Shown here: piece after piece, positions 9,344 through 20,887 of the stretch
How positions within the stretch are numbered: the stretch's first letter is position 1
Layout of the letters: every line of letters starts with the position of its first letter
From: Phytophthora colocasiae
Lineage: Eukaryota > Oomycota > Peronosporomycetes > Peronosporales > Peronosporaceae
Length of the DNA stretch: 64,000 bases
Direction: 5' to 3'
NCBI GenBank assembly: GCA_018806915.1
Contig: JAGKQI010000083.1
Location: 976,900-1,040,899, forward strand
The notes under the pieces: model-generated
The model's database searches: none
What the model saw: only the letters and a program-made list of their open reading frames with translations
What the model was told of the DNA's origin: nothing
Position numbers and translations under genes: made by a program

Positions 9344-10330
9344 ACAAACACAGACACACAGAGGATGTCCTTTCAACTTCCAGCGGCGCACAAATTCGGA
9401 TCCTCAGCGGGAAACAGAGCGGATTGGTGCAGTTGTGTAGCATCAGACTCGTCAGTTAGCTGGGGTAGACGAGTGGGGCGTCTTTATAACGAAAATTAAG
9501 GGCGATATGAATGGAGTTTCTGGGCTCTTCAACTCCTGTAGTATGACGAGTAGAAGTAGTGAAACGTAAGTGCCCAGCTGGAAAAGGGAGAGACAGAGTA
9601 CAGCACCGTCATTTTCACACCCAAGTTGCACAGAAGACTCTGAAATGAGCCTTTCAGCTAATTGTCCAGCAATCTTCAAATAGCCTTACGAGTCGACATT
9701 GAAGATCTTTGCAGGGTCCAAGGGCTTAGCCTTGTTCCGAACGCATGAACGAACAAGTTGTTCGTTCATGCAAAACTTGAACAGAATATAAATGCAAGGC
9801 GGATCCTTTCATCTTACCAGCATAACGTCAACCTCCTTCATATATTTCCATGCGTTCGGGTGATTTAGCCACTGAATAGCCTGGTCCCACTATTCTTCTT
9901 CCCTTCTGTGGCGGAGGTCCGCAGTGGCTGCAGCATCTTCTCCAGCATGTTGTATCGCACTCGACCCATGGATTCATTCCTCCGCCACAGCCAAAGTACG
10001 CCATCATATCCGGAAATGGCCCAGATGAGACGCCAGCGTATCACGGTGTTGATTCACAGCCCATTCACTGCAGTATCCAGTCAATAGCGACGGCGAGCGT
10101 TAGTGATTGTCAGGTGAATAGCCAACCAAGCGACGAACAGATTTGGTCGTGTCTGCGTAGCCCGATGCCCACGTATTTGGCTCTGAAGGTGCTCCCACTC
10201 GCCGGGTTGATATTGGAAGCGGTCGGCAGCCTGCGTAGTTTTTGAGCAGTAGATAGGTAGGTTAGAGCGTCCAAAGATGGAGAGGAGCACAGTGATCAAC
10301 GACGCACCATATTCCTTGGAAAATGGAGGC
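9344..10330 (-). CDS. Unidentified, possibly coding region (minus strand), strongly frame-broken
   Basis: I do not recognise a family. On the minus strand protein-like segments appear in changing frames: LLSIFGRSNLPIYCSKTTQA (about 10295-10235), HRDTLASHLGHF, DGVLWLWRRNESMGRVRYNM, LEKMLQPLRTSATEGKK, and QAIQWLNHPNAWKYMKEVDV at about 9895-9830. The mix of hydrophobic and basic residues would suit a small mitochondrial protein (weak inference). Start, stop and introns cannot be fixed. Bases 9344-9680 show nothing. Confidence 0.3.
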
Positions 10331-11115
10331 CCGTACGCGGCACTACTTCAACGAAGTAACTGTAATTGGAAAGTAACAGTGCGTAGACAATTAATTGATA
10401 ATAGATATTGTTCAGCAGATCAAAAGCAAAGCAATTATTGAGCTAAGTTTCTGAGAAATATATTGTCAAAAGAAATGCATTGGAAGTAACATACTACACT
10501 GTAGTCTACTGTAGGTCTTCTGGTGGAGCTACAATAGGGTGAACTTGATCTTTCTTAACGGTTTGTCCTGGCGAACTGATATGTTTTATCTGGTGATTTT
10601 GACGTGTCCAAGTCGTAGAAGTAGCTCGTACCAACAGTTTCCTCCAGCTGACTGTGTGAAGTTCCATATTCTCTCAATTTTCAGCATGGGCTTCTGCGAG
10701 TGTCAATCCCCTATCGACCCAAACCAACATCAGACGGCATTTTCTGGATACAATCTACAACAGAATTTCACATACCTCAAGCGTCGCTGAGCTGTAGTCA
10801 TCGAACAATGGATGGTTCTTAAAGTCACAGAGCTCCAGCACCACCAGCATCTCTCTCCTCTTCACTTTCTTCATCTTCAGCAACAGACTTCAGGAAGTTG
10901 GAGCTGGCGCTTTCTCCTCCAGTTCATCCGCTGCTTCTTTGCCACTCATTTGCTTTACCGCTTCCACTCCATTTCTCCTCTCCACTCACAGTTGGTGGGT
11001 AGCTGCTGGGCTGGCCATGACCAATATTTCTTGAAGTAACGTTAGTGTTTTTAAATACCTCGTGATAGTGACAGTGTTGAAAACGTCGTAACCAGCCAAT
11101 ATTCAATTGACCAAC
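10331..11115. other. Unassigned stretch with a possible acidic minus-strand coding segment
   Basis: On the minus strand, about 10945-10780 reads SNFLKSVAEDEESEEERDAG followed in another frame by DFKNHPLFDDYSSATLE, which looks coding, but I cannot assign a family or limits. The remainder is AT-richer with no supported feature. Confidence 0.25.
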
Positions 11116-13603
11116 ATGGACGGCACCGGAACGATCGCAAAGCTGTCGGGTATTGGCACTGAGCTGTCCGATGGAGCATGTACTCATGCGAACATGTACT
11201 GCACTTACGGGCCCATTCTTCGTGTGGCTCACAATGGCACAAACTCTGCGTACGTTTCATCAGTCAGTCTGATTTGTCAATTGTATTTCAGCTAATCCAT
11301 TTCTTTTTAATGCAGTCACGTGACTTTCGGAGCAGAGACTACACGCAAAGAAGGCAGCGGAAGCTACTAAATGGCGCTGTAGGTGTTTGGCGGCAGAGAG
11401 ACTTAAAGTTGCAGTGCAGCAGCAAAGTTTCAAGACGACGGAGCCGGGTGTCGCGGTTTCGCTGCTGGAGATCTGCCGCTATGGAGATCTGTGCAAATAC
11501 TACCACGTTACACTGACAGTACGGTGCAGAGTTCTGCAGCACTAGCATCTTCTGTAAGTGAAAAACTAAGCGTGAGCTTAAAGGTGAAGAGCAAGACACC
11601 GAAGCCCATGCCTACTCCTCTTTCTGTTTCCGCTGCTGCACGACAGCTGGAAGCGGGGAAGCAGTCCCAGGCAAGCAACTTTGCCGTCACTTTACAGCGC
11701 GGCTTCTGCTTCACAAGGCTCTGCGTGTAAGTTTGCGCACGTTCTGCGGTGCGTCAAAGCGATGCTGCACCTGCTCCTACAGGAAAAGTGGCGTGCAATT
11801 ATGTCAATTCTACCTCCAGTGGAGTGTGTACTCGTGGAGACGCTTTGCAGATTTATTCACCAACCCAAGGAAAAGCATCAGAGAAGGAATCTGACGAGGT
11901 CCTGAAGTGGAAAATGCGAGTGAAAGTGAGAGGTGAAGCTGGTTCCAGAGGCAGAACGAGGAGACGCGCACAGTGTGTTGAGTGTGAAAGCCTGGAGTTG
12001 CTGTTTTGAAATGTGTCAGAGTGTGACAACTCGATCTACTGTGACGACTGTAACTCTGCTGTCCACAGCTCTCGTGCTTGATGACCAAGCACAAGCGCTC
12101 AAGCTTCCTCCGGTCCCCTCTCTTCCCTCGATGTGGGCGAATGTATGAATCCAAAGACTGCAAGTGTACAATGCCCGAACAGTGCGACGTTCCGTTCTGA
12201 GGCTGCGTGAAGCGATGCGAGGCGTGCATAAGTTTAAGAGTCTGCGAAAACATACGAGAGTAAAACTATCGGGCAAGGTAGAGAAGGTAAAGAGCGAAGA
12301 CTAAGGAGGTCAAGGCTACCAGAACTGAGAGGTGGGAAAGAAGAAGAAGGAGAAGACCCAAACACAGATGCCTGCACCGGAAGTGAAGGGTCGAGAACCC
12401 GTGGCTTACGTCGAAAGTGTGCCGCAGCTCGAGTTATCCAGCGATTCGGACTCGTCCGAGGACGAAGAGATGCCTGAAGCTTCGGCAGTTCAGCAACACA
12501 CAGCTCAGAGTCTCTTCATCATCAGCGGACAACGATGAACCGATGGCCGACGCCGTCCAGAAACGGAGTCTGGAGGAAGACTTTGACGGACAGTTAAGCC
12601 CCTCGTCGATCAACACCAGCTGCGCTTCAAGCCTGTCATAAAAAGCAGAAGCTTCTTCACTAAGTGGCTCCCCATACCTGTCTCTGCTAAGCAGGAAGAA
12701 GCTTCCGAGTCACCAGAGTCCGAGTCTCAAAACGACTTCGATGACAAACCTGCTATCAAGCTTCAGAGGCACTTCCACTGTATGTCTGTCCCGAAGATGG
12801 AGTTGTCCTCGGATTCTGACAGTTCCGGACGATGAAACACACTCAGGAGCTCCAACCTCGGCGGCTTCAGAATCTGAAAGTGAATCGGAAGATGAAGCTC
12901 CTAAACCTCTCTACGAAGCCCACGCCTTACAGTTCCCACAAACCTGCATTGGCTTGGAACTATCGTCTGAATCTGAAAGCAGCGACTCCGACTGATACAC
13001 CTTCCAAGCCTGTCATGTAAAGCAGACGAAGAAGCCTACAACAAAGCCAGCACCTTAAGCCTGCACCTCCTAAGCCAGCTCCTGAGTCATCGTCTGAGTC
13101 TTCTCTCTTCTCTCTCTCTCTCCCCGCAGCTTGGTTTAGTGATTTGAATCTGAAGACGAAGCTCCCTGCTCCCAAGAAGAAGGCAGCTTCATCGTCGTCA
13201 GACTCAAGCTCGGACTCTTCCGGACTCTTCTGAGGATGAAGTTCCTCCAGCTAAGCCCTGTTTGTCGAAGCTCTACGCCTTCGTACTGCTCCGAAACCAG
13301 CGCAACCAAAGGCTGGAGGCATCTCAGAAGGCAGTTCCCACCCACTTTGGTCAAGTAAGATTGAGGCTTTTAGCGAATCAGAGTGCGAAGGAGACGAACT
13401 GCATCTGGATGCGAACCTGAACGGCTTCTTCGGAGCGACTGCTAGCACATGACTATGCCGAGCGCCTTGGACTTGCACCCCGGAGCTTTGTCGGCTCAGG
13501 GCCTCGAGCGTCATATCATTATCTCTCGCGTCTTGGGAAGCGTGCGGCTGCTGCTGATGCTGGTGTCAGCCGCAAGTCCAAGAAGAGCAAACACCACCAC
13601 TAA
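11116..13603 (+). CDS. Triple CCCH zinc-finger / B-box protein with serine-acidic SSDSDSS tail (indel-broken)
   Basis: ATG at 11116; an intron follows the first exon (about 11250-11315, ending TTTAATGCAG). Three CCCH fingers can be read: C-x7-C-x5-C-x3-H (CRGFAAGD-CRYGDLCKYYH, about 11446-11502); a second ending GSACKFAH (about 11665-11738); a third C-x10-C-x5-C-x3-H (ACNYVNSTSSGVCTRGDA, then CRFIH, about 11789-11861). About 11968-12080 resembles a B-box (CVEC...C..CDNSIYCDDCNSAVH). Then a basic part (KHTRVKLSGKVEKVKSED, KKKKEKTQTQMPAP) and three copies of a motif P-x-[LM]-E-L-S-S-[DE]-S-[DE]-S-S (about 12418, 12790, 12945) in a Ser/Glu/Asp-rich tail. The end is GKRAAADAGVSRKSKKSKHH, one more His and the stop at 13601. 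CCCH fingers usually bind RNA; the Ser-acidic repeats recall CK2-phosphorylated nucleolar proteins (inference). It may be more than one gene. Confidence 0.55.
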
Positions 13604-13900
13604 GTTTTAACCAAAGACGGTTGATGAGACAAAGACTTAAGCTGGCCTGAAGTGACACTGAACAGCTATAATAGATTCCTCTTCTTCTCCATGTTCATCT
13701 CTCGCTTCAAAAGCTTCAACGTACGTACGTCGTCTGTATCTCACACTTGCAAAGCCCACGAGAGCAGCCCTAGGCAAGCACCAAATAGCTCTGGAAGTGT
13801 CCAATTTCTTGCTCTAACCTTTTCCCTTCGTCCACGTGAAAAACTGTCCGTCTGAAAGCTCGACCAGATCCCATCAAGCGCTGTAATTGCGACGGCAGTC

Positions 13901-14690
13901 TTACTTGCCCGGAGCAGCTCCTTCTGTCGGCACGGGTAGCGGCGTGGAAACCTCGAGCGAATAAATAGCAGCCACAGACCGCGACGAACCATTGAAGTCC
14001 TGACAGTGCACGAAGTACAGACGGCAGACCGAGTCACGCGTATTAAGAGCGTGGTGTTGGGCGAGCGGGCACATCTGGCACGAGACGTACTCGGTGATGT
14101 ACTTACGCAGCAGCGACTCAATGTACTTGGGCACGTAACGGCCACGGATGACAAGACGCTGGTTGCCATCAATGGATCCCTCCGTACCCAGTTCGGCCAG
14201 CGTGAACTGCAGCACGTGCTCGGGCGAACGGTGCATCATCTGGCAGATCTCCTGGAAGTTCACCCACAGCGTCTTCTTTTGGTACCCACACGCATGAGCG
14301 CTGCGGCGGCTTCATAGTGTGGCGCTTGCAGGTCCCGTCAGCTCCGGGTTGTTCTCGTGCAGCTTAGCCATGATACGGGCCAACAGCTCGTCCTGTGTAC
14401 GAGTAAGGGGCAGGGTCCTGCACCAGCACCGAGAGTTGGTATCAGGTGCGGCATCAGCTACAGCTGTCTTCCGACTTTGTCCTTCTTCTATCAATATTAA
14501 AAACAAAAGAATTAGAAACGTAATGAATATAAAAAACAAAATAAATTTACCTCCTTCTCGACTCCTTCTTGGATTTCTCTTTTTTCTTCTTCTTCAAGTC
14601 GAACATAGCGGCCACATCCTCAGGAACAGCGGGCGGAGCCACAGCGGCATCGCCCGTAGGCGGAAGGTCTTGCTTCTCGACGTCAGCCAT
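13901..14690 (-). CDS. EIF2S2: Translation initiation factor eIF2 subunit beta
   Basis: Minus strand, ATG at 14690: MADVEKQDLPPTGDAAVAPP, then FDLKKKKKEKSKKESRRR, the first of the Lys blocks known to bind eIF5 and eIF2B-epsilon. An AT-rich gap with an intron (about 14547-14490) follows. Then YTQDELLARIMAKLHENNPE and LTGPASATLKPPQ, and the core domain WVNFQEICQMMHRSPEHVLQ, FTLAELGTEGSIDGNQRLVI, RGRYVPKYIESLLRKYITEY. The zinc ribbon is CQMC ... RSPNTTL ... TRDSV-RLYFVHC-DCGSSRSVA, its second half spread over three frames by indels, ending near 13901. eIF2-beta is part of the GTP-dependent complex delivering initiator Met-tRNA to the 40S subunit. Shorter than the human protein because only one N-terminal Lys block is visible. 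Confidence 0.9.
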
Positions 14691-14952
14691 CGTTGATCTT
14701 GGTAGTGCCTCCCCTGCTTCTGGCTGGTTGCGGATAGCTTTCTTCCTGTGTGCTCGCGTTTTCTGGTGGCTGCGCGATTTCAACGAATCAGATTCTTCAA
14801 AAACTGAGTTTTATCCAATCCACTGTTTTATTTAATTTCAACAAATGAAAATGATTTATTGAAAGTGATTTCAGCTAATTATTGAACAGGAACTGCTGAT
14901 GCCCCACATTACCAGTATAACTTGTGGACAGCAACGCCCCCAGCAGCTCAAG

Positions 14953-15695
14953 ATGGCGACTCGTATCCCGCTTGCCTTCCGTCGTGGCCCGCGCACCAAG
15001 AAGAAAACCGATTGACTTTGATCAAGACCCTGGCACATCTACCCGCGGCGACAAGGTGCGTTTTAAACGGCTTAAAACGCTCCAGTATTGACAGAGATAT
15101 CACTTTTACTAAAATTCATGTTGCTACACCCCAGAGTTGAGATCATCGCTGGACCCCACAAGGGCACCCAGGGTGAGATCGTGAGCGTCGTGCGTGACCA
15201 GAACAAGGTCATTGTGGAGAATGTCAATATGGTGCGTTTGATCATAAGTTTCTATAGATCTCTGAAGGCCTAGAAATTGTCACATTTTTGCTACTTTTTG
15301 CATTGCAGTCCCACCGCATACGTAGAAGGCGACGCCCTGGGCTGCATCTGGACGTTCGTATCTGTCACCGTCGCCCATCCACTACAGTAATGTGAACCTC
15401 GTGGACCCGTCCATTGGCTTAAGCCCACTCGGATCGCCGTCCGCTTCACGGACGAAGGCGAGGAAGGATTGCGTGTGTTCAAGAAGACGGGCACGCACTA
15501 TTATCCCCAAGCCGGAGGTTCTCAAGGAACGCGTCACAACCCGCGACGAACAGGTGCGTTAAACTGTCTTGTGTTCTTGAAGTTAGCTAACATGGTTTTG
15601 TCGCTTTCGTTCCTTTCAGAAACTGGCCCTTCGACACCGCACCGGAGGACGTACTGGAACGCACTGTCGAAGACTGGGAGGTTACTCATCTGTAG
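14953..15695 (+). CDS. MRPL24: Mitochondrial large ribosomal subunit protein uL24m (MRPL24)
   Basis: ATG at 14953 (MATRIPLAFRRGPRTKKKTD), then IKTLAHLPRGDKV before an intron (about 15056-15134). The KOW motif follows: VEIIAGPHKGTQGEIVSVVR, DQNKVIVENVNM. A second intron spans about 15231-15308 (ends TTGCAG). Then SPIHYSNVNLVDPSIGL, RIAVRFTDEGE, KKTGT, RHNPRRTG; a third intron at about 15554-15620; and the last exon FDTAPEDVLERTVEDWEVTH, one more Leu and the stop at 15693. The KOW core plus the HYSNVNLVDP continuation is typical of uL24 of bacterial/mitochondrial type, which starts assembly of the large subunit by binding 23S-like rRNA. A few single-base frame breaks occur. It is divergent from, and about 260 bases away from, eIF2-beta. 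Confidence 0.85.
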
Positions 15696-16066
15696 ACGTA
15701 AGTCAGCTCCAAGCCATTGCGAGGACGATGAGTGGATGTAGGAAGAGATGGGAAGGCGTTGGACTGGCAACCGGAAACAAGCTTATTATTGACAGGAGCA
15801 CTGCAGCCCGATTGTGTTCGAGATAATGATAGACCAGCTGAACACGAGCATGCTCACTGCCCGTTGTCGCCTCAATTTCAGTTTGCCCCCACCTAAATGC
15901 CGTTGCAACCGTTTTCTTACTTCTTTGGCTGCGTGTTCAGCCGCCGCTCAGAACGCTGGAGGCCTTCATCGAGGCTTTGCGGCACAACAATACGAGCGGT
16001 GTCTACCGTTTTCTTTAGTTGCATTCGTAGATTAGAGCTCTAAGCCACTCGTCAACACTCACCACC
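15696..16066. other. Intergenic region before the SEC14-like gene
   Basis: No gene supported. It contains the 3' end of MRPL24 and the leader of the next gene; the ATG at 16067 lies in a good context (ACCACCATG). Confidence 0.4.
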
Positions 16067-18434
16067 ATGTCGCTGCACGAAAACGAAGAGGCTCAACCCC
16101 TTTCAGCCGAGATTGACCAGCCATTTCTACGATGCTGTCAAGACTGAATTCAGTGATCTCTGCACCGACGACCTCGCGATCCGCCCCGTAGCTCGTGCGT
16201 ATCGCAGTGTCAAGAAGAACCGACAGCAATTCTTACGATCTCCGAGACCAAAGAAGATCCTGGACGCTCGTGCGGCTCACGATGTAGATAATGTCCTCAA
16301 AACACGAACTGCCCATGTCCAAGTTGTACAACGAGTATTGGCCGACGTACATTTACGGCGTAGGACAAGGGATGGTCACGCGTTGTGACTGTGGATCGAT
16401 TGAGTGGATATCAACCCGGACGGTTTTGTTCAAGACATATCCTGCGAACGCCAATGATATCCCTTCCCACATCGATGGCAGTACATGGAGCGTATTCAAT
16501 GGGGAGAAAGCTGCGATCTCGAAGCGACGTGGCCATCGATGTGTACAAACCACGTGCGTGTATCGTGGACTTGAAGGGGTTGAGCATGAAACTTCTGTCG
16601 CCGTCAGTGTTGAGCCACCTCAAAGGATTCGTATTGAATACCGATGTACTTGTCCTTTGTTGCATTCGTAAGCCGACGTTTTAATCTTTTTAGCCGATCT
16701 TTGATGGTAGAGACAGAAGCTGATTACTACCCCGAGACATTTGCACTGCCTATTCATCGTGAACGCCCCGTTCATCTTCTATAGCGCTTGGAAAGTCATT
16801 TCGGCCATTATCCAACCGGGAGACGGCGTGAAAAGATCCAGGAGTGTTTTGTACGTGGAATCCTGTTTGAAATGATCATTGTTGTACACAGATTTACTGG
16901 ATCTTTGACTGTTGCCTAAGCAGAAAGACATGAAGGCGTTCTTGGAGGTTGCCCAGAACCACGGTATCCCTTTGTCTTCGCTCCCGTCCTACGCCGGTGG
17001 ATCACACTCTGGACGAGTCTTAGAACAGCACTTTTACAGCTTGGAGCCAGATACGCCATTCCCCGTGCCAATAGTGACAACTTCGTGGCGACTGAGAAGA
17101 CGTGATTTCTACGGAAGCTGCTACAGAAGCTCAGAAGCCTCAATTGAACAGCAGGAGCGAGAAACAAGTACCAGATATACTAATGTAAAACGATTCTTCA
17201 TTTCCAAAGATGAGTGCTTATGCGGAGTGAATGCTCGTGTCGAAGAGCTTCCTGCTGTACCTGCGTTAGGTAAAAGAACCGCATGGTCCTCGGTCTCATC
17301 GAAAGCAGTCGCTCCTCTTGACGGCAAAGTTCTGAGGCGCATTCGACCAGGCCTTCGGACTGTCACCGATAAGCAACGAACACGCCAAGCGAGCTGCACA
17401 TGGCCACTCCGCTGAGCTGAAAGGTGCTTATCGAGCATCGACGTGCATGTGAATCAGTCGAGATCCGAACCTCACGACATTTTCATCTTCCGAGCATCTT
17501 GAGCTTCAACGAGGCCTCCCCGTTACTGAACTACCTGGACAGCTACAAGGCCAAAGGACAGGGAACTCCGAGAGCTACGAAGCGAATTCGTGTGTGCTGG
17601 ACTCCTGACTCCGATGTTACCCTAAGGATCCAAACGCACAGCACCACCCCACAGTCGGTAGAGCCCCAACAGTGTTTCTTGCGTGACACTTTGCCCAATA
17701 ACACGTTGGAGCGACACGTTTCCCAGCTCCGCAATGAGTCCACAGCGGCATCACCAGCATCCAACGTGCGCATCGTATCGGATGGGGTTTTTCTTCTTCT
17801 TGAAGTGCATGAGTGGGAGGTGACATGAGTAACGCTACGAGCCTCGGACTTCTCCGATGAATAAACTGGTCCTTGTCGGCCCCAAGTAGCGTCACACCAG
17901 ATACACTGCCAGGAGATCAGATGTAGCTTTAGTTCCTGTTGGAAGCTGGAGCCTCGGATACCGGCGGTGACTTGACCGTCGGACGCTATCCGACCGAAAA
18001 AATCCGGAGATGTCGAGCACGACGACTGGAGGTTCCTTCAGACGACGTAAATGCCTGTACAATACCCCAACCTTAGAAAGCTGGTCTTGCACCGGTGCCC
18101 GAGGAACCCGTGACTACCACTCGATGGTATGGTTTCCTCGGGTGGTCCACGAAGATACCATTGCCAAAGCAACAGCACCTGGTGAGGCTGGACGCACATA
18201 CAAACGTGATGGAGCTTCAGTCGCGCTAGAGTATGATTCGTTGAGCCATCAGATGCCTGGAGGAAGCTCCTACAAGTAGCGCTGGAGTCAAAGCTGGAGC
18301 CGGGGAATGCCGCCGTAGCTGTACGTCCGGACCGTTATGCGGCTCCGACGACAACGGGGATCAATTCAGTTGTTGCAAACGGCGTTGACGAACTGCTGGA
18401 TGATCTCCTTGTCCATTTGGAAAGTTGTTTTTAA
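16067..18434 (+). CDS. SEC14-like (CRAL-TRIO) lipid-transfer protein, indel-broken
   Basis: ATG at 16067 (MSLHENEEAQPLSAEID), then HFYDAVKTEFSDLCTDDLAI and a basic helix. CRAL-TRIO blocks follow in changing frames: MSKLYNEYWPTYIYGVDKDG (about 16315-16375), DRLSDINPDGF, then YKPRACIVDLKGLSMKLLSP (about 16535-16595), DYYPETFA (about 16719-16743), and the hallmark FIVNAPFIFYSAWKVISAII followed by QPGDGVKR (about 16750-16835). Next are KDMKAFLEVAQNHGIPLSSL and PSYAGGSHSG, the end of the lipid-binding fold. The C-terminal part (about 17050-18434) is not recognised; it ends NGVDELLDDLLVHLESC, Phe and a stop at 18432. Sec14 proteins exchange phosphatidylinositol and phosphatidylcholine and control lipid signalling at Golgi or plasma membranes. 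The unassigned C-terminal half might be a further domain or a separate gene. Confidence 0.72.
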
Positions 18435-20220
18435 TGTAACGGAGGTTAATGCGCTTTGAAGCGCTGGCAAATTCGGAAGTGAGAAACAGAAACTACGGGT
18501 GAAAAGGGGAAGCGATCTGGAAGCGAGGAGACTATTACGTTGGTAAGGGAGGTCGTGCTTGAGCGGTCTTTCCGGGCTATGAGCTCGGTATGCTTGCATC
18601 GGCTGCGCTGCCGACGCCGGAAGGCATCTCCTCGCCACGTCAAATGCAACTGTACAAGGCTCAGACGTCAATATTGAATTCGAGCCTCTGCAAGCAGATT
18701 TGTGCCTTGTTTGCCAAGACGCTTTGTTTCTGGTTTCATGGCAACGTGAGACCTACAATAGTTTCGGAACTGGCGGCCAACATGGCGGAAGATGGGGCTG
18801 GACTACTCGACCACCCGATTCCAGCTACACAGTGCTGTCAAATGCAGCACTAGATCAAGCTCTTACACGCCAGTGTGGCGCCCGTGGTGCAATGTAACAT
18901 GCAACAGGCATGATGGATCCAAGCGTCTCGAACTTCGCGAACTTAGATGAAACGCTCTGTCGCTTTCGACAGATTCCAGGGATCTCGGACTAAAGGGTTC
19001 TCCGGTGGCTACACCATCGCCTAAAGATCCATTGAGATGGAACCCTCGAGATCATCTGAACTGAGATGGTCATTCCCTATAACTCTCAGCAAACCTTTCA
19101 GGTGAAGATGGTTCGAAGGATGAACAGTCTTCCTTGCGCTTCCGGATCTCCACGCCACTGCATGGAGACACACGCCTCACATCAACCGCCACTCCACTAC
19201 ATTAACGAAGGTAATCCAGATGACTGCCTGTATAGCAACATCTCCTATCGCCATCACAGCATATACACCAGACGAACTCAGGAGTTGAAGCAACGTTTGT
19301 CTTGTTTTCCTAATTGGTAAAGCATTCACCTGTTGTAATATTATTTAGTGTGTAAGTAGAATGGAATACAAGAACTGAAATGACTTGAAGATAGAAAACC
19401 TCCCATTTTGGGCAAATACTATTGAATCCTTTGGCTGGCAATAGCCATCTTACCTCGAAGTGCTCCACTTGTGACTGTCGCGATATGAGTCGAGGACTGA
19501 GAGGCCGTGGCCGCGTGCGCTTCGGCGGCAGCCGAGACTCGATGTTTAGGCAGATATCATGGACAGAGACAGCGTGGAAGATTTGGGCCTCTCACAATAA
19601 CGCAGATGGAATTGCTACGTAGGTGTCAATTACCACTCCTTTTGGTCATTTATTGCAATATGATTGACCAATTTTCTTTGCTGACATTACTGCAACTACA
19701 GGCCGGGAAGCTGGTGCATCGCTGTATCCACCCGATGGAGTTGCCGCAGCACTGAGCTTTGGCCAGACCGTGGATGGCGCCTATTTGATCCAAAAGACAG
19801 CGCATTTTGGCACACAAACTTGAGAGTCTGCCTTATCGCCCGCGCATGGGAAGCAGACCCGACAGGTCCAGACCCTGGGCGTAATGTGTCCGATCCAGCA
19901 ACTTTTGTCCATGACGGTACCCGAGACGCAGAAGGCTAATACGAGATTTACGTTCCTGAGCTCCGTGCCAATTCGCTTAGTGGATTGCGCACATCGGCGA
20001 GAGCAGCCAGCCGTGGTACTATGCAGCCGCGTGCGTTTGAGAATGTGTTCAAGTCTCTAGAAGCTCCAAGAGAAGAAGATTGGGCAGCAGATAAAGCCAA
20101 AGGCGGCTGTGCAGGAGGCCAGATGATGGCGACATATGGACGATCACCTCTTGAAGAGGACTTGGGCGAAATGACCTTCGAACGACTACACCTTCGACTA
20201 TTACGACAGTGATGCTGTGA
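18435..20220 (+). CDS. Unidentified, probably coding plus-strand region (frame-broken)
   Basis: No family recognised. Protein-like segments include SDVNIEFEPLQADLCLVCQD (about 18660-18725), ETYNSFGTGGQHGGRWGWTT (about 18745-18805), DGVAAALSFGQTVDGAYLIQ (about 19738-19797), RVCLIARAWEADPTGPDPGR (about 19822-19882), VSDPATFVHDGTRDAEG, YEIYVPELRANSLSG, and MQPRAFENVFKSLEAPREED (about 20022-20081) up to a stop at 20210. Bases 19330-19480 and 19620-19700 look like introns or spacers. The start is unknown; two genes may be merged here. Confidence 0.35.
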
Positions 20221-20254
20221 GCAACTTGAAGGAGACGAAGAGGTTTTCTTCTAG

Positions 20255-20887
20255 CTACTCACTTACAGCACAAGTTGCGTAGTTTTCCAGTAGAAGACGC
20301 ATGCCGCACGCGCAGACAGGTTGGGGATTGGAGTGCCTCGAGCTTCGATATTTATTTGCCCACCCCATCGCAAAGCGTGCTTGCTCTCTCGCTGCACCTG
20401 CGCACGAGCCACACCACATACAGAGATGCTTCCAAATCGCTTTAAATACACTACTGAAACATTTGCATTGTACAGATCCCGTCACTTTCAAGAACATACC
20501 AACTCGAGACGGTGAAACATGAAGACGTTGTTAAAAGCAGTCGCTTTCGGAGTGGACTACAGATTATCAGATGGAAGTGGTAGCTGCTGGATCTTACTCA
20601 TGTTCTCCTGACAGGTAGCGATGCACTTAATGGCGCGCCAGTCGGTTCTCATCCTGTGCTTCATCCATGTCACTGTCGCTTCCGTATCAGCTGGAAGTTC
20701 CATCAGCATTGGAAGCCTCTGCGCTCTTCTGTGCCAAGTTGGAGAGCGAATAATTGTACATGACCGAATAGTTTGCGGGTGCAATGGGGAGCGGCTTTAC
20801 ACGACGAATGATCTCACCAGGGCGAGGACGCGTGCGTGAGCTGCGACCTCGAGGTTTCCCAGTGCCGCGCTGCTTCTTCTTGGCCAT
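20255..20887 (-). CDS. Unidentified gene with basic N-terminus (minus strand)
   Basis: ATG at 20887 starts MAKKKQRGTGKPRGRSSRTR, followed by PRPGEIIRRVKPLPIAPANY and YNYSLSNLAQKSAEASNADG. A stop (TGA) at about 20687 interrupts; reading on in the same frame gives an acidic YGSDSDMDEAQDENRLARH. An alternative frame from about 20695 gives ATVTWMKHRMRTDWRAIKCI. The basic N-terminus resembles small nuclear or nucleolar proteins, but I cannot name it. Bases 20255-20500 hold further open but unassigned frames. Confidence 0.35.
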
